Shown: piece after piece, positions 18,600 to 27,748 of the stretch
Position numbering within the stretch: the first letter of the stretch is position 1
Layout of the letters: each line of letters begins with the position of its first letter
Assembly (NCBI GenBank): GCA_030430075.1
Contig: JAUIGN010000066.1
Location: forward strand, 1-47,190
Length of the DNA: 47,190 bases
Direction of reading: 5' to 3'
Origin: a bacterium
Lineage (GTDB): Bacteria > Planctomycetota > Planctomycetia > Pirellulales > Pirellulaceae
Translations under genes and position numbers: made by a program
Notes under the pieces: model-generated
The model's database searches: none
The model's input: only the letters and a program-made list of their open reading frames with translations
Told to the model about the DNA's origin: nothing

Positions 18600-18609
18600 A
18601 TGGCAGTTC

Positions 18610-20337
18610 GTGCGCCCCGTTCCCTTCTGCATTTCGAAAGGATGTTATGTCCTCTGCATCCTGGGGGTGACGGTTCTCACTGGCTGCAACCTGGTTTCGC
18701 GGCACCACCGCTGGCAATTTCCTCCAATGGCCGAACCACTGCAGGGCCGCCACGGCACGCAGGTTGCGCCGGGATCGGCTGAGGCGATGTATGCCGAGGC
18801 GGTGCGGTTGGAAGGTCTTGGGGCGGTCGAGTCGGTTGATCTTTACTACGAAGCCGCGGTTGCGGCCTGGGAGCGAATCGAAGGGAATCTTCTGGGAGCC
18901 TCGCCTGCCGACCCAAGGCACTGGTTCCTCTACCATTCGGCACTCACGAAGCTGGTCATGACGTCCGAGCGATTCGGGCGGCTCAGGCAGCCGGGTGTGT
19001 TGGCGACGACGGGTGGCCCGCGAGGCGACGTCCCGGTTGAATACCACGGGTTCCCTTGGACGCCCGCCGACTTTCGCGTCTTGACTCCCGTCGGCAACTA
19101 TCCAGCCGATTCGGTTCAGCACGTCTATCGAAGCGCGGGCCTGGGCGTCACCATGATGGCCCGCGGAACGCCGTCGCCCCGGCCATTCCTTCGCGTAGAT
19201 CACCCATTTTCCGCCACGGTGATCCTTCGCCCGACCGGTCCGCCCGCGCCCCACGGAGTTCGGCGTCCCTTTGCTCTGGCGTTCTACAATCCGCTCCAAA
19301 TCAACACGATTTCGCTGGGCCAACAAAAGGTACCCATCGCCGCCGACATCACAGCCCCGATCGCGTTTCTGCTGGACGGTCGCGACGACAATCCGATCAC
19401 GAATTTTCTACTGCCGGGTGCTTCGCGTCACGACCGGGGCCTGTTCATGTTCGAGCCCTATCAGCGGGGCAAGATTCCGATCGTCTTTGTGCACGGGTTG
19501 CTGTCCGACCCGGCGACGTGGGCGGACCTGGGCAACGAACTCCGCGCGCATCCCAAGGTTGTCGCCCGCTACCAGTTCTGGACATTCAGCTACGATACCG
19601 GAGACCCGTTTCTTGATGGGGCCGAAATGCTGCGGCGCCAGTTGCGTGAGATACGAACCACGCTGGACCCGCAGGGGACCGACCGGGCACTTGACAATAT
19701 CGTCCTCGTCGGACACAGCATGGGCGGGCTGATTGCCAAGCTGCAGGTCTGTTCCAGCGGTGATCGGCTCTGGTCGGCGGTCTCGTCGCAGCCGCTGGAC
19801 AGGATAAGGACCACGCCCGAATTGCGTCAGCACCTGGCTGCGTCGTTCTTCTTCGAACCGTCGCCCCACGTCGCCCGCGTCGTGTTCATCGGCACACCCC
19901 ACCGAGGTTCGGTCTGGGCCCGCATGTCGATCGGCCGGCTGGGTTCCTACCTGGTGAAGGAGCCGTCCGCGCGACGTGCCGCGCATCGCCAGTTGATCCA
20001 GGAGAATCCGGGGGTCTTTTCCGAGGAAGTGCGGCGCCGTGTCCCGACCAGCATCGATATGCTGTTGCCCGACAGTCGCTCGCTATGCGCCATCTACCAG
20101 TTGCCGGTCGACCCCCGAGTCACCGCGCACTCAATCGTCGGGCAAGGCTACTGGCTGCCCGGCCTGGGAGACTCGGATACGGTCGTACCGGTCCGCAGCG
20201 CGAGCCTCCAGGGAGTTGCCAGCGAAGTCCGAATCACGGCCAAGCACACCGAGCTGCACCGCACCGAAGAGACGGTTCGTGAAATGGTCCGAATCCTCAG
20301 CGAACACGACAACGTCCGTCCCATGCCGCATCCGTAA
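18610..20337 (+). CDS. Lipase-like alpha/beta-hydrolase lipoprotein
   Basis: 575 residues from GTG 18610 (GGAGGA 10 nt upstream; GTG 18592 is the alternative). The N-terminus has a lipobox LTGC with Cys26, so the protein is probably a membrane-anchored lipoprotein. Residues about 40-280 form an N-terminal region of unknown fold. The hydrolase domain has the oxyanion motif VFVHGLLSDPATW (about 290), nucleophile elbow GHSMGG with Ser370, then FIGTPHRGS, as in PGAP1-like and lipase-type hydrolases. Candidate acid and base are in GDSDTVVP and TAKHTELH near the C-terminus. Likely an esterase or lipase at the periplasmic or outer face; substrate unknown. It ends convergently with the SLBB gene, 174 bp away. 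Confidence 0.82.
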   Translation: MRPVPFCISKGCYVLCILGVTVLTGCNLVSRHHRWQFPPMAEPLQGRHGTQVAPGSAEAMYAEAVRLEGLGAVESVDLYYEAAVAAWERIEGNLLGASPADPRHWFLYHSALTKLVMTSERFGRLRQPGVLATTGGPRGDVPVEYHGFPWTPADFRVLTPVGNYPADSVQHVYRSAGLGVTMMARGTPSPRPFLRVDHPFSATVILRPTGPPAPHGVRRPFALAFYNPLQINTISLGQQKVPIAADITAPIAFLLDGRDDNPITNFLLPGASRHDRGLFMFEPYQRGKIPIVFVHGLLSDPATWADLGNELRAHPKVVARYQFWTFSYDTGDPFLDGAEMLRRQLREIRTTLDPQGTDRALDNIVLVGHSMGGLIAKLQVCSSGDRLWSAVSSQPLDRIRTTPELRQHLAASFFFEPSPHVARVVFIGTPHRGSVWARMSIGRLGSYLVKEPSARRAAHRQLIQENPGVFSEEVRRRVPTSIDMLLPDSRSLCAIYQLPVDPRVTAHSIVGQGYWLPGLGDSDTVVPVRSASLQGVASEVRITAKHTELHRTEETVREMVRILSEHDNVRPMPHP

Positions 20338-20511
20338 GTTCCCGGCAGCGGCGGCGGCACGAATCGAAACCCGCGCGTCGGTCGACGGCTGCGTTGCTTC
20401 AGCATCCCGCTGAGCCGTCCGCCGCGCCAGGTAGCGTCATACGTCGTGCCGCGCGCGGGTGGCGGCGATCAAGGCCGGCCAGTGCTCGATGGCGCTTGCC
20501 CCACGCGGCGA

Positions 20512-21414
20512 CTACTTGAGATACGAGCGCAGGCCGCGGGGCCGTTGCTGGCGGATCGCCTTGGCTTTCACCTCGTGCTGGATGATCGGCTGCGGCTCGA
20601 TCGGTTCTCCCATGGCGGGTGGAATACCGGCCCCGGCAACCGACCCCGGCGGACAAGCTACCTGCGGGTCGGCACAGCGGGGACAACGTTCTCCGTAGTT
20701 GGGAAACAACGTGCGGTGAATCTGCGCAGAGAGTGGGACGCTGGGGACAAAGATCCTGTCGCCCGGCATCATTTGATAATTGGTTGACGTATCACCCAAC
20801 TCGACGATGTGCCGATAGCAGATGGGGAGGACCGCCCGGCAACTGCCCGGTCCCGTAGGGCGGCTGAAGATAATATTGTGGCGGTCTCCATTCTCGGTCA
20901 GACCGCCGGCGGCGAGGATCGCGTCGAGGACCGTTTCGCGTCCGATCAGCGGATACGAGGCGGGTGAGTTGACTTCGCCGATCACGTAGTAGACCTGGCT
21001 TTCCGGTTCGGTCAAACGGACCTGCACCGGCTCCACCTTGCCGTCCCGGTTGGCAATCCTGGACTCGACGGCCGCCCGAATCTCCTCGCGGTTCATTCCT
21101 GTGACGATCAGTTGGCCGTATTTGCCCAAGTCGATCTTGCCGTCCGGTTGCACCTTCTGATCGGCCGGCAGACGCACGGTCGAATTAAAGTCGACCGGCT
21201 CGACCAACAGCACGTCACCGGGCGCGACGCGGAAGTCGGGGAGCACCTGCTTGTCCAACTCCCGAGGCAAGGCGACCGGTACCGGCGCGGCGGCAGCCAG
21301 GTCTTGAGTGGTCTTCATCAACTTGTGAGGACGCGGCGCAAACAGCGTGGAACAGCCGGGAAGGACTGCTAGCATCGTGAGGCACAGGATGGCGCGACCG
21401 TGCGGCATACACAT
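20512..21414 (-). CDS. Polysaccharide export lipoprotein (Wza-like, Poly_export + SLBB)
   Basis: 300 residues. Signal with lipobox LPGC (Cys21). Residues about 60-150 are the polysaccharide-export domain (FRVAPGDVLLVEPVD, KVQPDGKIDLGKYGQL, GMNREEIRAAVE). Residues about 160-245 are an SLBB domain (VYYVIGEVNSPASYPL, VLDAILAAGGL, MMPGDRIFVP). The tail has a cysteine group (ERCPRCADPQVACPP), then a basic end. In other bacteria such proteins form the outer-membrane channel for capsule or exopolysaccharide. Here no Wzc kinase, flippase or glycosyltransferase is nearby. It lies 184 bp downstream of the AsmA-like gene on the same strand, so co-transcription is possible. No Shine-Dalgarno site is evident at the ATG; a second ATG lies 6 nt inside. 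Confidence 0.85.
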   Translation of the reverse strand: MCMPHGRAILCLTMLAVLPGCSTLFAPRPHKLMKTTQDLAAAAPVPVALPRELDKQVLPDFRVAPGDVLLVEPVDFNSTVRLPADQKVQPDGKIDLGKYGQLIVTGMNREEIRAAVESRIANRDGKVEPVQVRLTEPESQVYYVIGEVNSPASYPLIGRETVLDAILAAGGLTENGDRHNIIFSRPTGPGSCRAVLPICYRHIVELGDTSTNYQMMPGDRIFVPSVPLSAQIHRTLFPNYGERCPRCADPQVACPPGSVAGAGIPPAMGEPIEPQPIIQHEVKAKAIRQQRPRGLRSYLK

Positions 21415-21598
21415 CGAATTGCGACCCAGGTTGATCTGTCGACGGACCTGTCGACCGAGAAGAAGGGGGCTTATCCCAGAAATCGGCCGATCATGTCAAG
21501 ACGCGGTTCGTCATCCCGCGGGTCACGCGGGTCAGGGCCCAACACGGTCTGGCAAAGGCCGCAACGTGCTAACAGCGAAATTGTTCTTGATTCGATCC

Positions 21599-24500
21599 TC
21601 AGCGAAGGAGCTGCGCGCTGGCTTCGTCCAAAAAGAAAAGGACCAGTTCCTGGCTGAGAAATTCGCCGGCTCGGGGACGGACGATGGGGTTTCGGATCGT
21701 GCCCCCCACTTTGAAGAACAGCAACCGGCGTTCGAGAAAATCGTTGGCCCGGATCAGCAGGCCGATGCCGACCGGTTGGATGAAGCGGAGCGGGGTACGG
21801 ATGAGTTGGCCCAGTGCGGTGGTCGCTTCAAATTCTCCCGTGTGGGCCGTGACGTCCAGGTCGATGCGTCCTCCCAACCAGAGTCGTCCATTGACTTCCA
21901 TCTGCAAGTCGGAGTTGGCAAGGAACATCTGGTCGACATGCACGATACCGCCCTTGGTCAGTCGACCACGTGACTCGGTCGTCTCAAATCGCCCATTCAA
22001 ATTCCCTACGCCCAGGGACGACGTGAGGTCCTGCAGGATCGGCAGTTGCATCGAGCGGGACTGGACCAGCTTGGCGTTGTACGTTCCGGTCAGATCCTTC
22101 ACAGAGCGGACGCCGCGGCCGGCAATCGTAAAGTCCGCCGTCAGGTCGCCATCGATTGTCTTCCTTGCGCGCGGGACGTGCTTCAGCAAGGTGTGCAGTT
22201 TGACGGACCGGAGCCTGCCATTGCACTTGACGGCCAGCGAATGCCCCCAGGTGATCTCGAGATCGGCGGAGACGCGGCCGCCGCCGACGTGCACCGAGGC
22301 GTCGCGGGCACGGACCTGAACCCGCTCACTGTCGGGTGCAAACGTCCAGTTAAAAGGGGCGGACAACCGTTGGAGCGGAATGCCGGCGACCACGCCGCGG
22401 GGCATTTTCAGCCGCGCGGATCCATACCATCTCCGGTCCATCCGACCTTCCACATGCACATCCAGATTGCCGTCGGACACCCCTTCCAACTCGGGCCAGA
22501 TTGCGAGCAGCCGTTGGGCACCCACACGCTCCAGGGTCGCTCGAAACGTTCCACCTTGTGCCGAGTCTAGCGGCAGGGTGATTTCGCCGCGCGCATGACC
22601 TTCCGCCAGCCGGGCGGTCACGTCGCTGATGACAATCGCCCGTGGTGACAGCTCGATCGTCGCCCGTGCCAGCGGGGCCAGGGGTATGTCATTCCAACCA
22701 AGCCGATTTACGGAGATCGTGCCTTTTCCCTCCGGTTCCCAGTGCGGGCCGGCGATCGAGAAGTTGAGATTCGCATTCATGGCGCCGCGTAGCGGCTGCA
22801 GTCGGCGGTTCTCCGCCAGGACGGACCACGCCGCCAGCTCGATCCCCTCAGCCCGTATCCGGCCCTCAAGTTGTCGCTCGCCGCCAACGGCAGCCAGCCG
22901 TCCCGTGCCGTCGAAGAAGAGTCGGCCTTCGAGCGCTTGCCCGTTCAATGCCAGGCGAACGTCGCCGGCGCGGTAGTCGACGGTCCCGTTGAGCCCGGTG
23001 ACTTCGATGGTATCAGCGGCCAGTCGGGGGCCATTGAACTCTGCGTGCAGTTCGAGCCGTTCCAAGCCGCCCGGCGGAAGTTCGGCGGCGAACCTGCCGG
23101 AAATCGGTCCCGCCAGCATGAGCCGCTCGTCGGGTGGCTTCCACAACCGCTCGCTGGCCAGCCCGGTGAACCGCCCCGTGACGTTGGCGGTACCCGTGTC
23201 GAATGGGAACGACACGGTGACTACGACCGAACCGCCTTCGACCTGGGCTGTCAGGTCGGTGACCTGCAGACTTCGCGCGTCGAGCTGCCACCGCAGCCGT
23301 CCACCTGCGGCGTGCAAGCGGTCCACAGCCAACGCGCTAAATGCCGCTTCGCCTTTCGCCTGCCAGCGAAAGGGCTGCAACGTTCCGGTCAGGTTGCCGG
23401 CAAGCGACGCTCGGCCCTGCACGGCCGGCAGCGACCAGGCCGCGGGCAGCTCCTGGATCACGTCGCCGACGTCAAACTCGCCGACCGCCACGTCTGCGGA
23501 GAACGGTTGCGGGGAGTGCAGGTCGAGCGTCGCGGTCGCGGTAACGTTGACACCGTCGCGGGCAGCCCGCAGGTCGTGAAGCCTGAGTACACCGCGACGC
23601 AATTCGACTCCGGCGGCGATCCCCGTTACGGCCTCGTCGTTGATTGCCAGTCGAGCGGACGAGGCGGTCCCGGACGCCTCCCAACCGTCAACGTTGGCCA
23701 GTTCGCGCCAGTCGCCCCGCACCGCGAGCGTGCCGTCGACGAGGCCGCTGATCTCGAGCGAGTTCCCCGCCGCCAGCGCGGCCAACCGATCGGCGGCGAG
23801 TCCAGCGACGGACAGGTCGGCCGTCAATGTTCCCGCATCGAGTCCCACCAGGACGCGGCCCGCCACGTGGCCGCCGGCCACGTTGAGGTGGGCGTCGTCC
23901 AAGGTGACCTGGCCTCCATCGATCAGCACTTGGGCCTGTACGTCACGTGCCGCAAGCCGGCCAAGTGCGAGCTGCGGCGCACGGATGGCGCCGCGCCCCT
24001 GATACTGTTGCGGGTCGTGCAACGATTGCAGCGGGGCGGTCATTCGCAACGTCCCGCTCATCTTGCCTCGCGGTACCGCAGCGAGGTGCGCTGCGTTGGC
24101 GTCCAGCTTCACCAGGAGCTGTTGGACGTCCAGTTCGGTCACGCCCAGCCCCAACGACACGGTTCCTGTTGGCCTGTCGCCGACCGGTTGGCGGTCCAGC
24201 CGGACTTCGAAGTCGATCGGGTCGATATCCAGCTCGTCGACCTGCACCTCATCGATGGTGCCCTGCGACGTCCCGGCAAGGAAGAGCCGGTCGTCACGGA
24301 ACTCGACTGTGGCCGCTACGGTTCCGGAGACCAGGCCTGCAAGTTGCGGCGGGATGCCCCAGGCCCGGGGCACCTCCCGGAGGCGAAGCCGCTCCACCAC
24401 GCCATCCAGTCTTCCGGTTCGTGCGGACAGATCGAATTCCCCGCTGACGGCGAGCTCGCCTCCTCCGCTCTTCGCCCGCAAGCCGTTCAGGTGAAGGATC

Positions 24501-25339
24501 TGATTCTCGACAACCAACTGCCCGCGACCGTCATCGATTGCCCACGTGCGCGACGGCAGGCTTGCCGCCAAGTCGTCAACGGAGACTTCCACCAGCGGCG
24601 CCGAGGCCGCATCCGCTTCGGGTCCGAACTCCGCTCGGATGGTGACCGCTGCCGAGACTTCCTCGAGGTTCACGAATCCGGCAGGCAGGCCGGGCAGGTC
24701 GGCAAGTTCGCGCCCGCTGATCCGCAATCGTTCGGTCGAGAGCCTGATCTCGGTAACGCCGTCCTGTGCCAGCCGCGCTTCCCAGGTGGCTCCCCAGGCG
24801 TCACCGATGGTTGCGGATGCCGAGACGCCGGCGGATCGGGCCAGCAGTTGGCCGTCAATCGCGGTTGCCTGCCAGGGATCCGACCCTGCGCGTTCGAGCG
24901 TGACGGCGGCGTCGCGAAACTGAATCGCATCGCTGGGCAGCCGGCCTGGTTGGACCGCCTCAGGCAATCCGCTCAGCAGTTCCCCGTCCGCAGCCATTCG
25001 CAGCCTGGCGCGGCCCCTTTCGACGACGATCCGAGTCGGACGTCTATCGCCTCGAATTGCATCCCAGAGGTTGATCCGAGCGACCATCCGATCGGCGCGC
25101 ATCCACGGGTCGTCAGAAGCGTTGTCGTAGAGCCGAATGTCCCGGACGACCAACTGTTGCCAGCCGATCGACAGACTGCCAAGTTCGACCGAGCCGGCAC
25201 CGAGTTGGCGCAATTGGAATTCAACCTCGCGGCGGGCAATCGCGGCACCGAAGTGTCGCACCAGGAGCGCCGCAACGAGGACCACGCAGGCCGAGGCGAC
25301 TGCGAGCAGCGTCAGTCGGCGTCTCCAGGTTCGGTTCAT
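21599..25339 (-). CDS. AsmA-like envelope protein
   Basis: 1246 residues. One N-terminal membrane anchor (about 9-31), then a very long periplasmic part made of repetitive beta-strand segments of the type LxVxGxLxLxxGxxxLxxV, as in AsmA/TamB/YhdP proteins, which are thought to carry lipid between membranes. The AsmA-like C-terminal region is recognisable at about 1090-1230 (DLTGTYNAKLVQSRSMQLP, GRFETTESRGRLTKGGI, GRLWLGGRIDLDVTAHTGEF, VGGTIRNPIVRP). Planctomycete AsmA-like proteins share the closing motif TIRNP-x-V-x-P. The start at 25339 is supported by the anchor but has only a weak ribosome-binding site. Lies upstream of the Wza-like gene. Role in outer-membrane lipid transport or stability is inference from the family. 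Confidence 0.82.
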   Translation of the reverse strand: MNRTWRRRLTLLAVASACVVLVAALLVRHFGAAIARREVEFQLRQLGAGSVELGSLSIGWQQLVVRDIRLYDNASDDPWMRADRMVARINLWDAIRGDRRPTRIVVERGRARLRMAADGELLSGLPEAVQPGRLPSDAIQFRDAAVTLERAGSDPWQATAIDGQLLARSAGVSASATIGDAWGATWEARLAQDGVTEIRLSTERLRISGRELADLPGLPAGFVNLEEVSAAVTIRAEFGPEADAASAPLVEVSVDDLAASLPSRTWAIDDGRGQLVVENQILHLNGLRAKSGGGELAVSGEFDLSARTGRLDGVVERLRLREVPRAWGIPPQLAGLVSGTVAATVEFRDDRLFLAGTSQGTIDEVQVDELDIDPIDFEVRLDRQPVGDRPTGTVSLGLGVTELDVQQLLVKLDANAAHLAAVPRGKMSGTLRMTAPLQSLHDPQQYQGRGAIRAPQLALGRLAARDVQAQVLIDGGQVTLDDAHLNVAGGHVAGRVLVGLDAGTLTADLSVAGLAADRLAALAAGNSLEISGLVDGTLAVRGDWRELANVDGWEASGTASSARLAINDEAVTGIAAGVELRRGVLRLHDLRAARDGVNVTATATLDLHSPQPFSADVAVGEFDVGDVIQELPAAWSLPAVQGRASLAGNLTGTLQPFRWQAKGEAAFSALAVDRLHAAGGRLRWQLDARSLQVTDLTAQVEGGSVVVTVSFPFDTGTANVTGRFTGLASERLWKPPDERLMLAGPISGRFAAELPPGGLERLELHAEFNGPRLAADTIEVTGLNGTVDYRAGDVRLALNGQALEGRLFFDGTGRLAAVGGERQLEGRIRAEGIELAAWSVLAENRRLQPLRGAMNANLNFSIAGPHWEPEGKGTISVNRLGWNDIPLAPLARATIELSPRAIVISDVTARLAEGHARGEITLPLDSAQGGTFRATLERVGAQRLLAIWPELEGVSDGNLDVHVEGRMDRRWYGSARLKMPRGVVAGIPLQRLSAPFNWTFAPDSERVQVRARDASVHVGGGRVSADLEITWGHSLAVKCNGRLRSVKLHTLLKHVPRARKTIDGDLTADFTIAGRGVRSVKDLTGTYNAKLVQSRSMQLPILQDLTSSLGVGNLNGRFETTESRGRLTKGGIVHVDQMFLANSDLQMEVNGRLWLGGRIDLDVTAHTGEFEATTALGQLIRTPLRFIQPVGIGLLIRANDFLERRLLFFKVGGTIRNPIVRPRAGEFLSQELVLFFLDEASAQLLR

Positions 25340-25844
25340 TGTGGACTGTCCGTTGCGGAGCGGGTGCCTGGTGGGGGGGCCCTGGTTGGGTCGTCCCCGA
25401 CCGAGTCTGCCGCGGAGCCGATGGGCACGGGTGGGTCAGCCCGCCGTGACGGCACGCGCTGGCGTGCGAAAGCGCCGCACGCCGGCAAAACAAGCGGCCG
25501 GCGTATTTCCCCTTTACCAGTCTTTGCAACGCTGGCCGGCACGTCAAATGGGGGCGGCGAGGGGTCGGCGCAAAGGCGGCAGAACCGAAGCGGGCGCCGC
25601 ATCCGCTGGGCCGTTCCGGCGATTGGGGAACGACCCCTGGCAGGCGCGCTCCAGGTCTCGCGGCAAACCAAGGTTGCCGGCTGGATGGCCGACTTGCCGC
25701 AACGCCGTTCAATTCGAAGTCGGTGATCGCATCGTCAACGTGTTGCCTGACGAAGCGTTGACGATTTCACCAGGCCTCAGCGATGATCTGGCGAGCGCCG
25801 CTGGAAAACGACGACCTAGGAAATCCGCTTGAACGGTATTGCGG
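25340..25844. other. 505-bp intergenic region
   Basis: No supportable gene; long open frames crossing it are antisense shadows. A 9-bp inverted repeat (TCGTCAACG 25732-25740, CGTTGACGA 25756-25764, 15-nt loop) lies about 80 nt after the endonuclease-like gene's stop without a U-tract. A weak minus-strand promoter-like pair (TTGCAA 25524-25529, ATACGC 25501-25506, 17-nt spacing) precedes the AsmA-like gene. Confidence 0.4.
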
Positions 25845-26987
25845 CTAGCGGCTGACTTGCCGTGGCCGGCCGGCAACGTTACGGCGGGTGCCGCCCTCGA
25901 TCACGTCGAACTCGGCCCACACGGGCAGGTGGTCGGAGACTTTCAGGGCCTCATCGCGAGACAACCCAAACGAGGCCTCCAGATCGAAGACACCCCACCG
26001 ACCCGTGTATTCGCCGGTCGCCCGTTGGTCGAACAGCAGGTTATCGTACGCCTTGGAGCGGCGCGTGTTCGTGGTGGTACCGCTCACGACCCAGGTGATT
26101 CCCGGCAGCGAGCCAAGCCGGCCAAGCTGCGACTCGTTGGCGTTGAGGTCGCCGAGCATGATGACGTCATCCTCATTGGGATCCGCCGATTGCATGACCT
26201 GGAAGACGTCCGCCAGGGCGTCGACTTCTTCTTTGACCTCGTCCGGATCCGTGTGCGTGTTGACCAGCCAGAAGGAGAATGCCCCGGACGCCGGCTGATG
26301 GAGTGTTTGAAATCGAGCCACGAACGGTTCGCGATGCAAGGCATCGTCCGGATCGGCGATCGTACCGACTCGCGTCGGGTCATGGGCGACGCGTGTCGTG
26401 TCGTAGACAAACGCATACTGTTCCGTACTGACGCTACGTCCCAGGCGAGGCCCGATCAGGAAGTCGTACCGGCTGCCGTTCGCGTTGAGTGCCGCCACGA
26501 AGCGGGGCAGAATATCATCCGATTTCGCTCGAACTTCCTGGATGGCGACCAGATCAAACTGCCGCACGGTTTGTACCAGCACGTCGACCACCTGCGGCTT
26601 GCCCATCTTGCTCTGCCCGAACACCTGAATGTTGAACGTGGCAATCCGCAGCTTGTCCCGGGATCGCTGCGCGGTCGGGATCCCCGAGGCTGCCGTGCCG
26701 GTTCCCGGCGCAGCTTCCAGGGAGATGGGAACGGTCTTGCTGCCGCCACCCTTGGCACTTGCCAGCTTGGAGCCGATGGCCGACTCTTTCCAGGCCTTCG
26801 CCAGCTCACCCGAGGCCAGCTTCTCTCCGGCACCCGATTCGACCCGTTGCACCAGTTTCTGGACCAGGGGTCCGATCACCGGCCAATCCGGGTTGAAGTA
26901 GGCGCCCACACCGCCTCCCGTGACGACCGCCAACAGGAGTGAGGTGAACGAGAAAAGGCGAGACGATCTCTTCTTCCTGCGTGCCAT
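25845..26987 (-). CDS. Exported or membrane-anchored endonuclease/exonuclease/phosphatase-family protein
   Basis: 380 residues. The ATG at 26987 has an excellent ribosome-binding site (AAGGAGG, 6 nt away). A basic start (MARRKKRSSR) and hydrophobic stretch 12-30 form an anchor or signal. After a linker, the DNase I-like domain runs from about 112 to 362 with all key motifs: RIATFNIQVF (Asn119), VAIQEVR (Glu151), VNTHTDPDE (His245), MLGDLNANE (Asp280, Asn282), AYDNLLF (Asp315) and VSDHLPVWAEF (Asp352, His353). It should be an active metal-dependent phosphodiesterase; whether it cuts DNA, RNA or another phosphoester cannot be told. The export signal suggests extracellular or periplasmic nucleic-acid degradation. 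A 25-nt repeat array starts about 60 bp upstream of its start codon. Confidence 0.87.
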   Translation of the reverse strand: MARRKKRSSRLFSFTSLLLAVVTGGGVGAYFNPDWPVIGPLVQKLVQRVESGAGEKLASGELAKAWKESAIGSKLASAKGGGSKTVPISLEAAPGTGTAASGIPTAQRSRDKLRIATFNIQVFGQSKMGKPQVVDVLVQTVRQFDLVAIQEVRAKSDDILPRFVAALNANGSRYDFLIGPRLGRSVSTEQYAFVYDTTRVAHDPTRVGTIADPDDALHREPFVARFQTLHQPASGAFSFWLVNTHTDPDEVKEEVDALADVFQVMQSADPNEDDVIMLGDLNANESQLGRLGSLPGITWVVSGTTTNTRRSKAYDNLLFDQRATGEYTGRWGVFDLEASFGLSRDEALKVSDHLPVWAEFDVIEGGTRRNVAGRPRQVSR

Positions 26988-27045
26988 GCCAGGCCTCCTT
27001 GCCTGTCGGGGCCAACCCTCCTGGTTGGCCGCGTGTCGTTGCTCA

Positions 27046-27270
27046 ACTGCTCGTCGCGGTTCTCTGACCGATTGCTCGGCGCCGGTCTCTGACCGATTGC
27101 TCGTCGCGGGCCTCTAACCAATTGCCCGTCGCGGTCCTCTAACCAATTGCCCGTCGCGGTCCTCTAACCAATTGCTCGGCGCGGTCCTCTAACCAATTGC
27201 TCGGCGCGGGTCTCTGACCAATTGCTCGTCGCGGTCCTCTAACCAATTGCTCGGCGCGGGTCTCTGACCC
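27046..27270. repeat. 25-nt tandem array, 9 units with perfect period
   Basis: Units start at 27046, 27071, 27096, 27121, 27146, 27171, 27196, 27221 and 27246, always 25 nt apart. The unit is ATTGCTCGGCGCGGTCC plus a CTCTAACCA-like tail; variants are substitutions, with no indels. The last unit merges into a palindrome arm. Confidence 0.92.
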
Positions 27271-27297
27271 CGCCGAAACCGCCGACCGAAGGTCTCC
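27254..27297. repeat. Single palindrome arm (half element)
   Basis: GCGCGGGTCTCTGACCCCG at 27254 through ACCGAAGGTCTCC ending at 27297. It is the reverse complement of the right arm at 18198-18242, almost base for base. No partner arm is found nearby, so this is a half element. Confidence 0.85.
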
Positions 27298-27748
27298 AAT
27301 TCCCGATGTGTCAGTCCAATTCCTATCGTGTCAGTCGCACTTCGTGTCATGCCGCCTGGACCGACGTCCTCGAACCGGCGACCTGCGCCCGTCCGCAGAA
27401 GCCTGAAAACACCGTCCGGCGACGGCAACGACCGGCGACGTTCGGCAGCCGTTCCTTCACCATTTCCCTAACCCAGGATGAATCATGAACGAACAACGAT
27501 TCAGGGCAAGTCGCTGTGCTACAAGCGTTTGGAGTGAACTTACCAAAAGCGCCGTGCCTATCAGCTGGAACGCGCTAACGTCCAGTTTCCTGTGCTTTCA
27601 ACGAACCGGGGCTAACGCCCAACGGCTGATGAATGATCCGCGCTGAGTCATGCCGTGCATGCGATCCGGATGCGTTCAGGCGCGGGTCACCAAGAACGTC
27701 CTGTGCGTTCCTCCCGCTCAAGTGCCAAAACGGCTCTGGACCGATTCC

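Larger units (their letters stand above)
17769..18609. other. 841-bp spacer with long tandem arrays around a palindrome
   Basis: No gene is supported. 17881-18120 is a 20-nt array, 18119-18242 a palindrome and 18220-18334 a 23-nt array. The remaining 18335-18593 has no recognisable feature apart from the ribosome-binding site of the lipase gene. Confidence 0.7.
26988..27748. other. 761-bp spacer with a 25-nt array and short planctomycete-like motifs
   Basis: 27046-27297 holds a 25-nt array joined to one palindrome arm. 27298-27480 has two related short stretches (CAATTCCCGATGTGTCAGTC, CAATTCCTATCGTGTCAGTC). 27565-27640 has a CTAACG pair, including the hairpin-like GGGCTAACGCCC. A short open frame from 27485 has no support as a gene. 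Confidence 0.55.

Noticed and set aside
25501..25529. Minus-strand promoter TTGCAA/ATACGC upstream of the AsmA-like gene
   Set aside because: The -10 match is poor; kept only as a remark in the spacer entry.
22871..25726. 951-codon open frame antisense to the AsmA-like gene
   Set aside because: Same reason: shadow composition and no recognisable domain, while the minus strand has a membrane anchor and AsmA-like C-terminal motifs.
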